From Bin87 sp965207585 (lineage in GTDB: Bacteria > Chloroflexota > Dehalococcoidia > Lucifugimonadales > UBA3495), in assembly GCA_965207585.1 (NCBI GenBank), contig CBDBMT010000003.1, forward strand, positions 1,426,001 to 1,490,000: a stretch of 64,000 nt of DNA, written 5' to 3'. The stretch's first letter is position 1; each line of letters begins with the position of its first letter. Shown here piece after piece: positions 42,005 through 50,453 of this stretch. A program made the position numbers and the translations under genes. The notes under the pieces are model-generated. The model did not search any database. It was not told where the DNA came from and saw nothing but the letters and a program-made list of their open reading frames with translations.

Positions 42005-42451
42005 TTACGCGATCGACCGAAACCGTAGCCAATGTGCGATGGCAGCAATTATCAGCACGAAGGCTGCTGGGGAGTAGATGACGCCGAAGGAAAGATAGCC
42101 CATGGCGCAAAAAGCCAACAGGACGGTCGCCAGGCCCGCCAATATCAGCGTGGCGCCAAGCCGTGGTCCCTTCCAGATCAACAGGGTTATCAAGGCCAGC
42201 CCGGTCAGGACCACCGGCACGAAAATCGGAACCGTCGCCCATAAGCCATTGATCTCGCTAAAGAACGCGCAATGATGGACGATGTCTCTCTGTCCTTGGT
42301 CCAACCCATACAAAGCGGCCGGAGTTGCCGAAACTCCTCGATAGAAGCACGGATTGAGCACAATCCACAAGAACGCTGCCCAGGCCAAAGCATGAGCAAC
42401 CGCGGCTGATACATCGGCGACCCGACTGGTCCTGAACAGGCGCGATTTCAC
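42005..42451 (-). CDS. Small four-helix membrane protein
   Basis: 148 residues starting with GTG 42451, set by AAAGGAGGG seven bases upstream. After a short basic N-terminus (VKSRLFRTSR) there are four likely membrane helices: VAHALAWAAFLWIVLNP, a segment around WATVPIFVPVVLTGLALITL, LGATLILAGLATVLLAFCAM and SPAAFVLIIAAIAHWL. Between helices one and two lies a soluble loop with two Cys (NPCFYRG, HHCAFF). No family recognised. It stands alone in minus orientation, with the putative defence cluster beginning downstream on the other strand. Confidence 0.7.
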   Translation of the reverse strand: MKSRLFRTSRVADVSAAVAHALAWAAFLWIVLNPCFYRGVSATPAALYGLDQGQRDIVHHCAFFSEINGLWATVPIFVPVVLTGLALITLLIWKGPRLGATLILAGLATVLLAFCAMGYLSFGVIYSPAAFVLIIAAIAHWLRFRSIA

Positions 42452-42771
42452 ATCAACGCCCTCCTTTCGTTCGCGACGGTTTGTCTGAAATATAACTTGA
42501 ACCAAGGTGGGATGCACATTTGCCGAGAGGATTGCGGAGCTCGAGGCGTCGCCCATTGGCGTCCAACAGTTGCCAAGTCTACGCCGGGAGGTGGCTTTTC
42601 ATTGCACCGTCGCGGGGCGCTCGATGTACATTGTATGGTCCGTACGCCGTCTGCCGTCGCGTGCTTCCGGTTGTGCTACCTTTCTTTTCCTGTCGCGACC
42701 GAACCAACCGTGACCACCATGACGTTCATGACGCAATTCAAGCGCCGCCGGCAAAGGTGGATAACAAAACG
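42452..42771. other. Divergent intergenic region
   Basis: 320 bases between the membrane-protein start and the lipoprotein start. A plus-strand frame at 42507-42713 begins with a helical-looking FAERIAELEASPIG but lacks SD and family signals; I do not call it. Promoters for both flanking genes should be here. Confidence 0.4.
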
Positions 42772-43203
42772 ATGACCGCTCCGGCTGCAGTCCTGCTGTT
42801 CCTGCTGACAATGCTGCTGGCCTGCGCGTCGCCCACGACCCTGGGGCCGTACAGTACGCTGCACCCCGACCTCGCTCACAAGGTGATGCACGCCAAGGAG
42901 GCGGCCGCCCCGGAGCTATCACCCGCGGAGTCCGAGCGGGTCGTGGTCTCCATCCGGGTGAAACCGGGACAGGAAGGAGAAGAGATTACCCAGTGGCTCG
43001 ATGACAACGGATTGCATTTCAATCCGGGGTATGTCACTGGATGGCCTGAGCCCGGGTTGCGCGGGTGGTTTGGGTTTCGTTCGAACGGGCAGAACACGTT
43101 CCGCGCCTCGGTGCCGGTCCTGCTGCTTCCCGAGTTGGGGTGGGTTCAGGGTGTCGAACACATCGAGGAAGAGCTTCCGGGGAACGATGTCCACCGCCCG
43201 TGA
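42772..43203 (+). CDS. Small lipoprotein resembling a subtilase prodomain
   Basis: 143 residues from ATG 42772 (AAAGGTGG ten bases upstream). Lipoprotein signal AAVLLFLLTMLLACAS. The mature domain (about 50-140) reads SERVVVSIRVKPGQEGEEI ... QWLDDNGL ... TFRASVPVLLLPELGWVQGV then EHIEEE. This parallels a domain of the subtilisin-like lipoprotein at 54.3 kb (DVRVLITVHIDFVDGVVEFL ... KVDMSLELMRHFRAQPGILN then IEEIKSG). Such beta-alpha-beta domains resemble I9-type protease propeptides, so this could be a free-standing inhibitor or chaperone of a subtilase, or a truncated protease gene. It lies 260 bases before the CBASS pair. Confidence 0.65.
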   Translation: MTAPAAVLLFLLTMLLACASPTTLGPYSTLHPDLAHKVMHAKEAAAPELSPAESERVVVSIRVKPGQEGEEITQWLDDNGLHFNPGYVTGWPEPGLRGWFGFRSNGQNTFRASVPVLLLPELGWVQGVEHIEEELPGNDVHRP

Positions 43204-43462
43204 CATCCTCCGTGGGCCTGGCGTAGGTGCTGTCCCGCATTGATTGGACAAGCCGAATTGTCGCCTCCGCGCCTCGGAAGCGTGTTCCACAATCAGGTGA
43301 GGCAGGCTTGGCGTGGCGAATATCCGATGTTAGTTTGAAAGTAGGGACGCCGATGGGGTGTGGTTTCTCGGGGGTTGGCCACAACAAACCCGTCCGATGC
43401 CATCCGTGGGTTTGCTGGTTGCCGTCCCCACTTGGTCAGTAGCTTGTCGCAGGTGGATTAGC

Positions 43463-44230
43463 TTGAATGCAAACAGGTACGTTGACGGGATTGTACGCAA
43501 ATACGAAGTGGAAAAAGGACCTGGAACGGCTGTGTACCAGGCCGGGGAACGGCTCAGGGGCCTGATCCAGCGATGGTACGCCGCACGCCTGGTGAGCGTG
43601 CACAACTCCGGTTCCTTTGCGAAAGGAACATCGATCAAAGGCGGCACGGACCTTGATCTGTTCATATCGCTGAAACCCAGGTCGGGAAAGTCGCTGCAAA
43701 AGATGTTTGAGGGCCTTCACCAGCACGTTCACCAGGAGGGGTTGAGGCCTCGTCGTCAGAACGTCTCGATTGGAGTGGAAGTGAATGGCGTGAAGGTGGA
43801 CCTGGTGCCCGCTCGCAAGCATGCCGGCAAGAGCGATCACAGCTTGTATCTCAGCAGACGGCAGGGGTGGACCAAGACCAACGTGGACAAGCATATTGCG
43901 TTGGTCAGAGGGTCCGGGAAAAGCGCCACCATCCGCGCCGCGAAGATATGGCGATCAAACCGCGGCCTGCATTTCCCTTCGTTCTATCTTGAACTTGCGG
44001 TGTTGCGTGCGCTCCAAGGGCGCGGATCACACGGCACTGCGGACGAGTTGAAACGAGTGCTGGAGTTTCTGGAGGCTGACCTCTCCCGAGCCGAGATCGT
44101 TGATCCGGCGAACGGCACGAACATCATCTCTTCCGACCTGCCTCCTGACGGAAAACAGGAGATTGCCAGACAAGCCAGGGCTTCACTGGACAGGGTGCGA
44201 AATAGCCAGTGGGAAAGAGTGCTATGGTGA
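43463..44230 (+). CDS. CBASS-type cyclic nucleotide synthase (CD-NTase)
   Basis: 255 residues, start TTG 43463 after AGGTGG. The nucleotidyltransferase active site is complete: NSGSFAKGTSIKGGTDLDLF with Gly50-Ser51 and the metal ligands Asp63 and Asp65, then a third Asp113 in VNGVKVDLVPARK. The C-terminal half carries the helical lid (TKTNVDKHIALV, IRAAKIWRSNRGLHFPSFYL) seen in bacterial cGAS/DncV-like enzymes. It is expected to make a cyclic di- or trinucleotide signal when phage infection is sensed. The next gene, 4 bases on, is NucC, whose known activator is cyclic tri-AMP, so that product is the best guess. No HORMA, TRIP13, E1/E2 or JAB gene is adjacent, so regulation would follow the simplest two-gene type. 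Confidence 0.9.
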   Translation: MNANRYVDGIVRKYEVEKGPGTAVYQAGERLRGLIQRWYAARLVSVHNSGSFAKGTSIKGGTDLDLFISLKPRSGKSLQKMFEGLHQHVHQEGLRPRRQNVSIGVEVNGVKVDLVPARKHAGKSDHSLYLSRRQGWTKTNVDKHIALVRGSGKSATIRAAKIWRSNRGLHFPSFYLELAVLRALQGRGSHGTADELKRVLEFLEADLSRAEIVDPANGTNIISSDLPPDGKQEIARQARASLDRVRNSQWERVLW

Positions 44231-44234
44231 ATTC

Positions 44235-45011
44235 ATGAGTACACCAGCGGGTCGTAACCGGATAGACCTGAACAGCTTGTTCGAGAGTACCCAGCAACTG
44301 ATGGTTGCGGAACTGACGGGCATACGGGGAGCAGTGGACCACGGGGGAGCGCTGGGCGATGAAACCGAATTGGCCTGGCGTGATTTTCTCGCCAAGGTTC
44401 TCCCCAGCCGGTACCGGGTGGGTGACGGATTCGTGGTGGATGCGGACGGGTGGCGGAGCGACCAGACGGACATCATTGTGTTCGACCGGCAATACTCCCC
44501 GCCCCTGTTCACGGCAGGCAACGTCCAGTACATCCCGGCGGAAGCCGTATACGCGGTGTTCGAGGTGAAACAACGGATCGACAACCGGAACCTGCGGCTC
44601 GCCTGCGCCAAGGCCGCCTCCGTGCGGTCACTGAGGCGAAGCAGCGCGGCAATTCCCTCGGCGGGCGGCGCCCTGGAACCAAAGCCGCCCCACCGGATTC
44701 TCAGTGGAATTCTGGCGTTGTCCAACTCGTACTCCGGCAACTTCGAAGAAACGCTGGGAGATATGTTGGCGCGGGTCCCCGAGGCTCAACAGCTCGACCT
44801 GGGATGCGCGCTGAACGACTGTTCGTTCCTGGTCAATTACCGGGAAGGCAAGGTGGCAAGCATTGAATCAAGCCCCGCTTCATCGTCCCTGGTCAGTTTT
44901 TTGTTCCGGTTGCTGGCCGCGCTTCAATCCATCGGGACCGTGCCGGCGATGGACTATTCCGAGTACATGAAGGCAATTACGGTACGTGAGGAGCGTTGCC
45001 CAAATGGTTGA
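44235..45011 (+). CDS. nucC: NucC, CBASS effector endonuclease
   Basis: 258 residues, close to the ~240 of known NucC. It shows the signature Asp-x30-Glu-x-Lys exactly: Asp79 in SDQTDIIVFDRQYSP, Glu110 and Lys112 in YAVFEVKQ, with 30 residues between Asp79 and Glu110. Other NucC-like blocks are LPSRYRVGDGFVVD, IPAEAVYAVFEVK, ASVRSLRRSSAAIPSAGG, LDLGCALNDCSFLV and FLFRLLAALQSIGTVPAMD. NucC is a homotrimer that becomes a hexamer on binding a cyclic trinucleotide and then cuts double-stranded DNA, including the host chromosome, causing abortive infection. ATG 44235 lies four bases after the CD-NTase stop, with GGTGA over that stop as SD, so the two are an operon. Confidence 0.95.
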   Translation: MSTPAGRNRIDLNSLFESTQQLMVAELTGIRGAVDHGGALGDETELAWRDFLAKVLPSRYRVGDGFVVDADGWRSDQTDIIVFDRQYSPPLFTAGNVQYIPAEAVYAVFEVKQRIDNRNLRLACAKAASVRSLRRSSAAIPSAGGALEPKPPHRILSGILALSNSYSGNFEETLGDMLARVPEAQQLDLGCALNDCSFLVNYREGKVASIESSPASSSLVSFLFRLLAALQSIGTVPAMDYSEYMKAITVREERCPNG

Positions 45012-45089
45012 ACGCTCCGGAATGGAGTGCCGCAATCATGTGCGCGACTGGAGGTGTTGCCTCATGCAACGGAAAGATGGTAATTGTCG

Positions 45090-45505
45090 GAGTCCGCGAT
45101 TCTCAGCAAGATTTACTTGGTTCCCGCCGTGGAGTTCTCATCGACGCCGAGCTTGACGGGCGTGGGGGTGCACGACTTCCTGGCCACCAGGATGACGGCG
45201 GAGGAGGCCGGGCGGCCGTGGCTCACCCCGGATCGTGGGCATATCCTCGAGCGTCTGACCAGCGCCTCCGAATTCTTGCGGGTCCCCGACCGCCGGGGGG
45301 CACGTCCGTTCTCCGGGGCTTTGCCGGGTTCAGCCCGCCCCTGCCGGTGGACCGGGGGTGGCATTCCTGGCGGGTCGGGACGGTGGTGAGGAGTTCAGCC
45401 GAGTCGACAAGGAGACCTTGGTGATGTTCGCTTCCCAGGCGGCGCTGGTCATCACCAACGCACGCTGCCACCGGATCGTCCGGGCCATCGGCAACCTGAA
45501 ACCGC
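45090..45505 (+). pseudogene. Relic of a sensor-kinase GAF domain
   Basis: Pieces in different frames match residues 48-180 of the intact sensor-regulator at 32.5 kb. The first reads SLTGVGVHDFLATRMTAEEA and HILERLTSASEFLRVPD (intact: LTGASYGVLTLV ... LLDFLSSGMTTEES ... LTEPLRLPD). After a shift it reads EEFSRVDKETLVMFASQAAL then VITNARCHR (intact: PEFSQEDEDTLVMFASQAAL). At least one frameshift and a deletion are needed. The kinase part is missing. Confidence 0.75.
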
Positions 45506-45600
45506 TCACAATCGGGAATCCGCAATGTACTCTGAAGGAGAGGATTTACGCCCGCAATTCCGTCCCGTTCATGGAATGGGCACATGCAGAGAAGTAGATC

Positions 45601-46131
45601 ATGCGCAGAGCGTTCTTTCCCCTGCTGGCGCTGTCCTGCGCCGTCGTCATCAGCGCCGCCTGCGGCGATTCCCCGGCCCCCGAGCCCGTCACGCCCGCCG
45701 AGGGCGCCGTGGTGCGCGACACGCTCCGCGACCGCTCCTTCCGCCAGTTCGAACCGGATCGAGACGCCAGTCACCGGAAGGGCGTGGTCGTAGATTTCCT
45801 TGGCCAGCCGACTCTGTGGGCGCAGTACGCTGAAGGCGAGCGCGCCGTCAGCGAGTGGGAGGTCGTTGCCGACGATTATCTCATCGAGAAGCATAGCGAC
45901 ACCTCCACAATCACGATCCGGTTCATCAACCCGATGGCGTCGATGATCCTGCCCACGCCATGCACCGACTGCATCGACGCCGAAGGGGTCTCGATTTCCA
46001 TCCGGGACTATGCCGACCAGGGAATCGCCGAATTCAAGATCAACGACCCCAACGACGTGCTCCCGTCGCCCTTCCCGGTGTTCGGCTCCTGGACGGAGTT
46101 TTCCGAGGACGAAATCATGAACGGCGGATAG
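45601..46131 (+). CDS. Lipoprotein of unknown function
   Basis: 176 residues from ATG 45601. Lipoprotein signal FFPLLALSCAVVISAAC (Cys about 21), then a Pro-rich linker (PAPEPVTPAEG). The mature domain is beta-rich and contains HSDTSTITIRFINPMASM, a CTDC motif (LPTPCTDCIDAEGVSISI) and an acidic end (WTEFSEDEIMNGG). The two Cys three apart could form a disulfide or bind metal. It lies between two fragments of a former sensor-regulator gene, so it probably arrived in, or survived, the rearrangement that destroyed that gene. No SD stronger than GAGAAG upstream. Family not recognised. Confidence 0.7.
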   Translation: MRRAFFPLLALSCAVVISAACGDSPAPEPVTPAEGAVVRDTLRDRSFRQFEPDRDASHRKGVVVDFLGQPTLWAQYAEGERAVSEWEVVADDYLIEKHSDTSTITIRFINPMASMILPTPCTDCIDAEGVSISIRDYADQGIAEFKINDPNDVLPSPFPVFGSWTEFSEDEIMNGG

Positions 46132-46149
46132 CGCTACCAGGGAGCAGAG

Positions 46150-46310
46150 CCTCATGAGCGGCTGCTGAGGCAGGTGTGGAGTACGAGAAAGCCGGGCAAC
46201 CTGCGGGTGTTTGCGCACTCAGCTAATGCGGTTGCGCAGGAAAGTGGACGAGGATGTCGGCAACCCAGGTACAACTTCGCCGAGCCTCGTGTAGGCTCCT
46301 TACTGGATGC
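46150..46310 (+). pseudogene. Relic of a winged-helix regulator C-terminus
   Basis: Three frame pieces align in order with the end of the intact sensor-regulator: ERLLRQVWSTRKPGNL (intact DRLLQRVWGPQKPGDL), CLRTQLMRLRRKVDEDVGNP (intact LRTHLMRLRRKLGEEAANP) and RYNFAEPRVGSLL (intact KYIFAEPRVGYRM). Two small frameshifts separate them. With the GAF relic at 45.1-45.5 kb this marks a second, destroyed copy of that gene, now split by the lipoprotein gene. Confidence 0.75.
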
Positions 46311-46525
46311 CGTAGGGGGAGGGCAAGATAGGCGCTCAGCGCCGTCAACGGGTTGCTCCTCATGCACGGGGCAATGGGACATTCACGCGGCGGGTTCGGC
46401 CGGCGGTGAACTGGTCCGCGGCTTTAGACAGATCTTTGACGGAATGGATAGCTTGGCTGCCGGCGGAAAGGCCCCCTGCTGTTAGGCTGCTTTCGCCGCA
46501 CGGTCTCCCGATAGCGATTTGGGCA

Positions 46526-47524
46526 TCAATCTCTGGCGTAGTCATTCACAAACCTTTCGAAAGCGTCGCCGCCGAGGTAGGTGTCATTCACCTCGTAGTA
46601 GTTTCCAAGCAATTTGCCGTAGTGCTTGTAGAGACAGCAGTCGGTATTGACCACGTAGAGCGGTATTTTTCGAAGTTGCCCTACTTGCTCGGCGGGCCTT
46701 CTGGATTCCCACAGCAACGTGCGCATGGCTATGTCGGTCTCCGGGAGAGAGTACCCTATGACGTACAGGTTATCCGCCGGTGCCAGGGCGTTGTTCTTGG
46801 CTTGCCGCCAGAGGTTGCGCATACGCTCATGGCCCAGCAGGGTCGATTTGTCATGGACCGGTGGCGCAATGAAGCGGCGTCTATTGCCCAAGAGCTTTTC
46901 TGAGGATGTGATGGTTCCGACGCCAAAGTCGACATGCCCATATATGGGATCGGAATTTGATTCGCCTGGAAACTTGTACCAACTTACCGAACCGTGCAGT
47001 TTGTAGAGTGTCAGATCACTGGTGGAATGCCATGTGCCTCTCGGGTCGTTCCCCGTGGCTGCTTGCGATGAGACGACGGGAATAGGGTACAGAACCGAGA
47101 CCTGCGCATCGTCAAGCAAACCGGTCAGTTGTTCCACCAACGTGTCGTAGTTGGCGGTCAGCACGTGGCATCGCCGGTTCCCCCATTCGTCCACGAGCCT
47201 TTTGCCGAGCGCCGTGCTGGGTGTAGAGGCGAGCCGGTCCATTTGCCGTTCCCGACATTGGAGAATCGACCCTATCTGCTGTTCCAGCCGTTCAGTGACT
47301 ATGCGCTTGCGCAACACTGCAATGTCGTCATCGGAAGGATTGGGTACGGCGTAGTACGAAAGCAACGTTTCAACGTTGCCTGACGCGTATTCGTAAACCT
47401 CTCGGCTGACGCCATCCTCCTTCCCGACTAAAGGCTCCAATTGCTCAAACAGCTGGTTCATGGTGGGCATATCCGGGAAAACTGCCTTGGAAAAGCCCGC
47501 CCCCAGTAAAAAAGCGTCTCTCAT
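46526..47524 (-). CDS. SIR2-like domain protein, candidate NAD-consuming defence protein
   Basis: 332 residues from ATG 47524 (AGGAG about nine bases upstream; 26 earlier codons unsupported). The Rossmann-type SIR2 core is clear: AFLLGAGFSKAVFPDMP (NAD-binding GAGxS), CHVLTANYDTLVEQL (the TxNYD motif), LTLYKLHGSVSWYKF (KLHGS, with the catalytic His) and NLYVIGYSLPETDIAMRTLL (IGYSL). This is the SIR2_2/SIR2-like branch used by anti-phage systems in which the domain depletes NAD+ after sensing infection, rather than the protein-deacetylase branch, since no zinc-binding Cys quartet is visible. There is no extra effector or sensor domain and no obvious partner gene. It lies 1.5 kb from the CBASS pair, on the opposite strand. 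Confidence 0.85.
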   Translation of the reverse strand: MRDAFLLGAGFSKAVFPDMPTMNQLFEQLEPLVGKEDGVSREVYEYASGNVETLLSYYAVPNPSDDDIAVLRKRIVTERLEQQIGSILQCRERQMDRLASTPSTALGKRLVDEWGNRRCHVLTANYDTLVEQLTGLLDDAQVSVLYPIPVVSSQAATGNDPRGTWHSTSDLTLYKLHGSVSWYKFPGESNSDPIYGHVDFGVGTITSSEKLLGNRRRFIAPPVHDKSTLLGHERMRNLWRQAKNNALAPADNLYVIGYSLPETDIAMRTLLWESRRPAEQVGQLRKIPLYVVNTDCCLYKHYGKLLGNYYEVNDTYLGGDAFERFVNDYARD

Positions 47525-47949
47525 ACACGCGGCTCCTGCTTTGTCTGTAGCGTTCCCGCTTCTCATATGAACTCTGTGCCACCGCTTTGCGTACAAACGC
47601 AATCCGCGCCAGGGTCGCCCGACGGGGCTTTGAGAGGTTGGAATTCTAGTGCCTCGATGATGAGGCGTTGGCCTTCCGCACCGGTAAACCTTTGGAGCAT
47701 GAGGTCAAGTGGTTGCCTTGAGTATGGGAGGCGGCAGTGTATGCCATCGCGGTTGTTGTGGCAATGGCACGATGCGGAGCGGGTGGTCGGGACCGGCGCA
47801 ACAGGTTGGTGGTCGTCCGGAGCGATTCCGTGGATGGATGTGAACACGCTCCAGTTGAAGCCGCCGCGAACGGAGCGGCGGTTTCCTTGGCAAGGTCAAC
47901 GTTGTTTGGTCAGCGAATTGGGTCTGCTGCTTCGCTTGGTGTGGCGATG
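47525..47949. other. Intergenic stretch, no gene seen
   Basis: About 425 bases between two minus-strand genes. The plus-strand frames here have no protein-like character. The promoter of the SIR2 gene should be near 47530-47620; nothing decisive seen. Confidence 0.4.
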
Positions 47950-48375
47950 CTACACGCCGGCGGTCGGGCGGCTGTCCAGGGGGAACTGCCCGTGGAATGA
48001 GAGCAGCTTGCCGGCCGCCGTAACGGCCGAGGCGGCGGTCTTCTCGAGCCTCTCGGGATCGTCGGCCTCGAAGGTGAGGGCCGTGACTTCCAGGTCGATC
48101 TGCTCCATGAACGGCTCCTTGGCCATCTCTCCGTCGGAAGTCAGCATCTTGACTTCCCGCCAGACGTCGAGGGTGCGGCTGGTGAGTTCCCTGACCTTGT
48201 CTGGGTCAGGATTGTCGTCCGGGTCGTCGGGCAGGGCTTCGGCCAGCGCATGGGCCATGGCACGTATGGCCTCGAGGCCGTGGGCGGCGTCGCACACTTC
48301 GTGGCACAGTACGTCCGACATCTCGGACGTCCGGTAGTTGTGGACATCGTTTCTTTCGATGGTTGCTGTGCTCAA
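47950..48375 (-). CDS. Small helical hypothetical protein
   Basis: 141 residues from TTG 48375, chosen because AAGGAG lies eight bases upstream; the frame is open further 5' but with no comparable SD. It is acidic and almost entirely helical (SDVLCHEVCDAAHGLEAIR, RAMAHALAEALPDD, TSRTLDVWREVKML, LEKTAASAVTAAGKLL). No membrane segment or known domain. It follows the DGQHR gene on the same strand after 380 bases and may belong to the same mobile or plasmid-like gene set. Function unknown. Confidence 0.6.
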   Translation of the reverse strand: MSTATIERNDVHNYRTSEMSDVLCHEVCDAAHGLEAIRAMAHALAEALPDDPDDNPDPDKVRELTSRTLDVWREVKMLTSDGEMAKEPFMEQIDLEVTALTFEADDPERLEKTAASAVTAAGKLLSFHGQFPLDSRPTAGV

Positions 48376-48756
48376 GTTTTGTTCTCCTTGTTGGCTTTCG
48401 CCTGGTTGGGTGCGTTCGTTGACCTTTGCATCCGCTTTGGCGCCGTCCGTTTTGACGACGACCATGCTCTGCCCGCTGCCTGCCGGGCGTGGGCAGGAAT
48501 GAAGAAAGCCGCCCGGTTGGGCGACGTTGGGAGGCCTCGGCGGGCCTTGAACCGGGGCCGGAAACGTTGTTCGCGGCTGCCCAGGCGGCTGTGTGGCGAA
48601 ATGTATCGGCAACCGGCTTCGTTTACGCAACGGGGCGCCAGGTGGCTATCGGTAGTTGGCGTCGGGGTCGGACCGCGGTGGTATTGCGCTGCCGTGTTCC
48701 AGATGCCGTGGTCGCCGGTGGTCCTGCAACCTTGGCTTGCATGGTCGCGTAAGGAT
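48376..48756. other. Intergenic stretch, no gene seen
   Basis: About 380 bases. A GC-rich imperfect stem-loop around 48463-48495 (arms CTGCCC/GGGCAG) could end transcription of the upstream gene, but it lacks a T tract. No other element recognised. Confidence 0.35.
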
Positions 48757-49908
48757 TCAGGCGGCCCGTTCGCGGGCGGCGTGGCAGATCTTGACCGCCG
48801 CGTCCTTCCAGAGGGGGCACGTCTTGCGGATGGGCTTCTTCACCTGCCCGCTCCTGTCGACCAGTTCCAGCTTCTCAGCGTCGGATTTTCCCTGGGCAAC
48901 GGTCCGCTCGAAGTTGAGTTCTTCACGGATGTAGCTCGAGAGGGCGTCTGTCTCGGAGTCACTGGCGGTCCAGAGCTGATAGCAGCCGGCCATGAGTTTG
49001 ATGAACGCGGGTTCGAGGGCCCAGCTGTCGGCCCTGGCCATGTGGACGTGCGGCGTAGGTATTTCGCCCTGCATCAGGTCGGTGAGCCGCTGGTTGCACT
49101 CGGGCAGGAACTCGTCCAGGAAGATGGTCATGTTCTCGTAGATCCTGGCCTGCTGGTCCTCGGTGCGGTGGTACTTCACCTGGCTCTGGCTGGGGGACCG
49201 AACGGGCAGGCCGAAGGTGAGGGCGATGGCGATTTCCTTGAGGTCATTGTGGGTCAGGAACTCGTCCGAGGTGCGTTGCAGGGTCTGGCGCTGGGCGTTG
49301 ACCCGTTTGCCCCCGTCCAGCATCCGGCTGTTTTCGACGGCGTGGGACGCGGCGTTGTTGAACGGGTTGCTGGAGTCGAACTGCTGCTGGGTGTTCCGGT
49401 CGATGGGCTTCGACAGCGCCATGGTGGCGAACATCTGGCGGATCTTGACCGGGTCGGACTCGGCGTACAGGGTGACGGACAATCCGCTTTCGCCAAGGTT
49501 AGTCCAGCGTTCGGTGTCCGTCGCCTCGCACTCGGCCATCAGGTCTTCGACGGCGTGGCGCCGGTGCTGGCCGTCCACGATGCGAAAAAGGTTGCGCTCG
49601 TTGTCGTCCTCGTTGCTCACCTTGAGGATGCCGACGTCGCCATCGTCGTTGGGTGTGAACCGAACGTTGTCCGAGGTGGCTGCCAGGGTGATGGCTGGCA
49701 AAACCCAGTCGTTGGTTTCGGCTAGGTAGGTCTTGATTTTGCGGGTATGGCTGGGGACCAGGGCCCGGTTGGTGTCCTTGATCTGGTTGGCGTCGTCTGC
49801 GGTGCGCAGCGGCAGGTACCGCTTGACTTCTTCCAGGTCCATGACGAACGAGTAGACGTCGCGTTCGCCCTGGCGAAATGCGATTGCTGAGGTTTTGAAT
49901 TCGGCCAT
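48757..49908 (-). CDS. DGQHR domain (DndB-like) protein
   Basis: 383 residues from ATG 49908, with AAGGAG nine bases upstream. The family motif is exact: LFRIVDGQHRRHAVEDL with DGQHR at about 112-116. It is flanked by the expected N-terminal block (SFVMDLEEVKRYLPL, VPSHTRKIKTYLAETNDWVLP) and by FATMALSKPIDRNTQ downstream. DGQHR proteins include DndB, a regulator in DNA phosphorothioation systems, and many relatives on mobile elements and in defence islands. No dndA, C, D or E gene is in the window, so a Dnd role is unlikely; the substrate or partner is unknown. The C-terminal third (HMARADSWALEPAFIKLMAG) is typical of the stand-alone members. Confidence 0.85.
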   Translation of the reverse strand: MAEFKTSAIAFRQGERDVYSFVMDLEEVKRYLPLRTADDANQIKDTNRALVPSHTRKIKTYLAETNDWVLPAITLAATSDNVRFTPNDDGDVGILKVSNEDDNERNLFRIVDGQHRRHAVEDLMAECEATDTERWTNLGESGLSVTLYAESDPVKIRQMFATMALSKPIDRNTQQQFDSSNPFNNAASHAVENSRMLDGGKRVNAQRQTLQRTSDEFLTHNDLKEIAIALTFGLPVRSPSQSQVKYHRTEDQQARIYENMTIFLDEFLPECNQRLTDLMQGEIPTPHVHMARADSWALEPAFIKLMAGCYQLWTASDSETDALSSYIREELNFERTVAQGKSDAEKLELVDRSGQVKKPIRKTCPLWKDAAVKICHAARERAA

Positions 49909-50110
49909 GAATCCGTACTCCTTTTGGATTTGGTTGGTCTGCATGCGAGAGGTCGATGGGTATTGAGGTAGGTTTGTGATTGCCATTCCGGATGGTGACG
50001 GCCGGTCCGCGGTGGCGGGTGGCGGGTGGCCTGGGTATGCGGCCGTGCAGGCGAGGCAGCTTGCGTGGCGCTACGCGTTGGCAGCCGGCACTACTTTGCC
50101 AACCGCTCGT

Positions 50111-50214
50111 AGAATGGCTCAGTGTCCGCCGGAAACGGCCCCGGGCGCGTTTTAGCGCCCTTGAGCGGAAAATGTGTCACTGACGCGAAAACGGCGCACC
50201 AGGGCGCCGTAGGG
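50111..50214. repeat. Intergenic direct repeat, copy A
   Basis: About 104 bases, roughly 75-80% identical by eye to copy B at 50352-50453. Shared blocks include AACGGCCCC, GGGCGCGTTTT, CTTGAGCGGAA and GACGCGAAAACG. Copy A holds a perfect 6-bp hairpin (GGGCGC-GTTTTA-GCGCCC). Confidence 0.65.
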
Positions 50215-50351
50215 ATTAGATCATGGCTGGTGACGACGCCGACCGCTGCGTCGTCGGTGGCGGCCGGCGCGCTGTTGGTGGACTGCACTCGGTAGTGCGA
50301 CGCCGGCGGTTCTGCCCTGCGTGGGCCGTCGTTGCTCAGGCAAACACTCCC

Positions 50352-50453
50352 AGAATGCTCCAGTTTCGCCGACAACGGCCCCCGGGCGCGTTTTGTGGCC
50401 TTGAGCGGAATTGTTCTTCGGACGCGAAAACGATGCCACGGGTGCCGTTTGGG
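50352..50453. repeat. Intergenic direct repeat, copy B
   Basis: Second copy, about 240 bases from the first. The hairpin seen in copy A is not preserved (GGGCGCGTTTTGTGGCC). The 850-base gap 49909-50755 holds these repeats and no convincing gene, so it may be a repeat element, an iteron-like site or a non-coding RNA region. Confidence 0.6.

Noticed and set aside
41493..42077. 194-codon plus-strand frame between convergent genes
   Set aside because: No SD, no recognisable motif, mixed composition, and it overlaps the membrane-protein gene; treated as non-coding.
43463..45011. Type III CBASS
   Set aside because: NucC is typical of it, but no HORMA or TRIP13 gene flanks the pair.
48757..49908. 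Complete Dnd phosphorothioation system
   Set aside because: Only the DGQHR (DndB-like) gene is present; no cysteine desulfurase, DndC, DndD or DndE.
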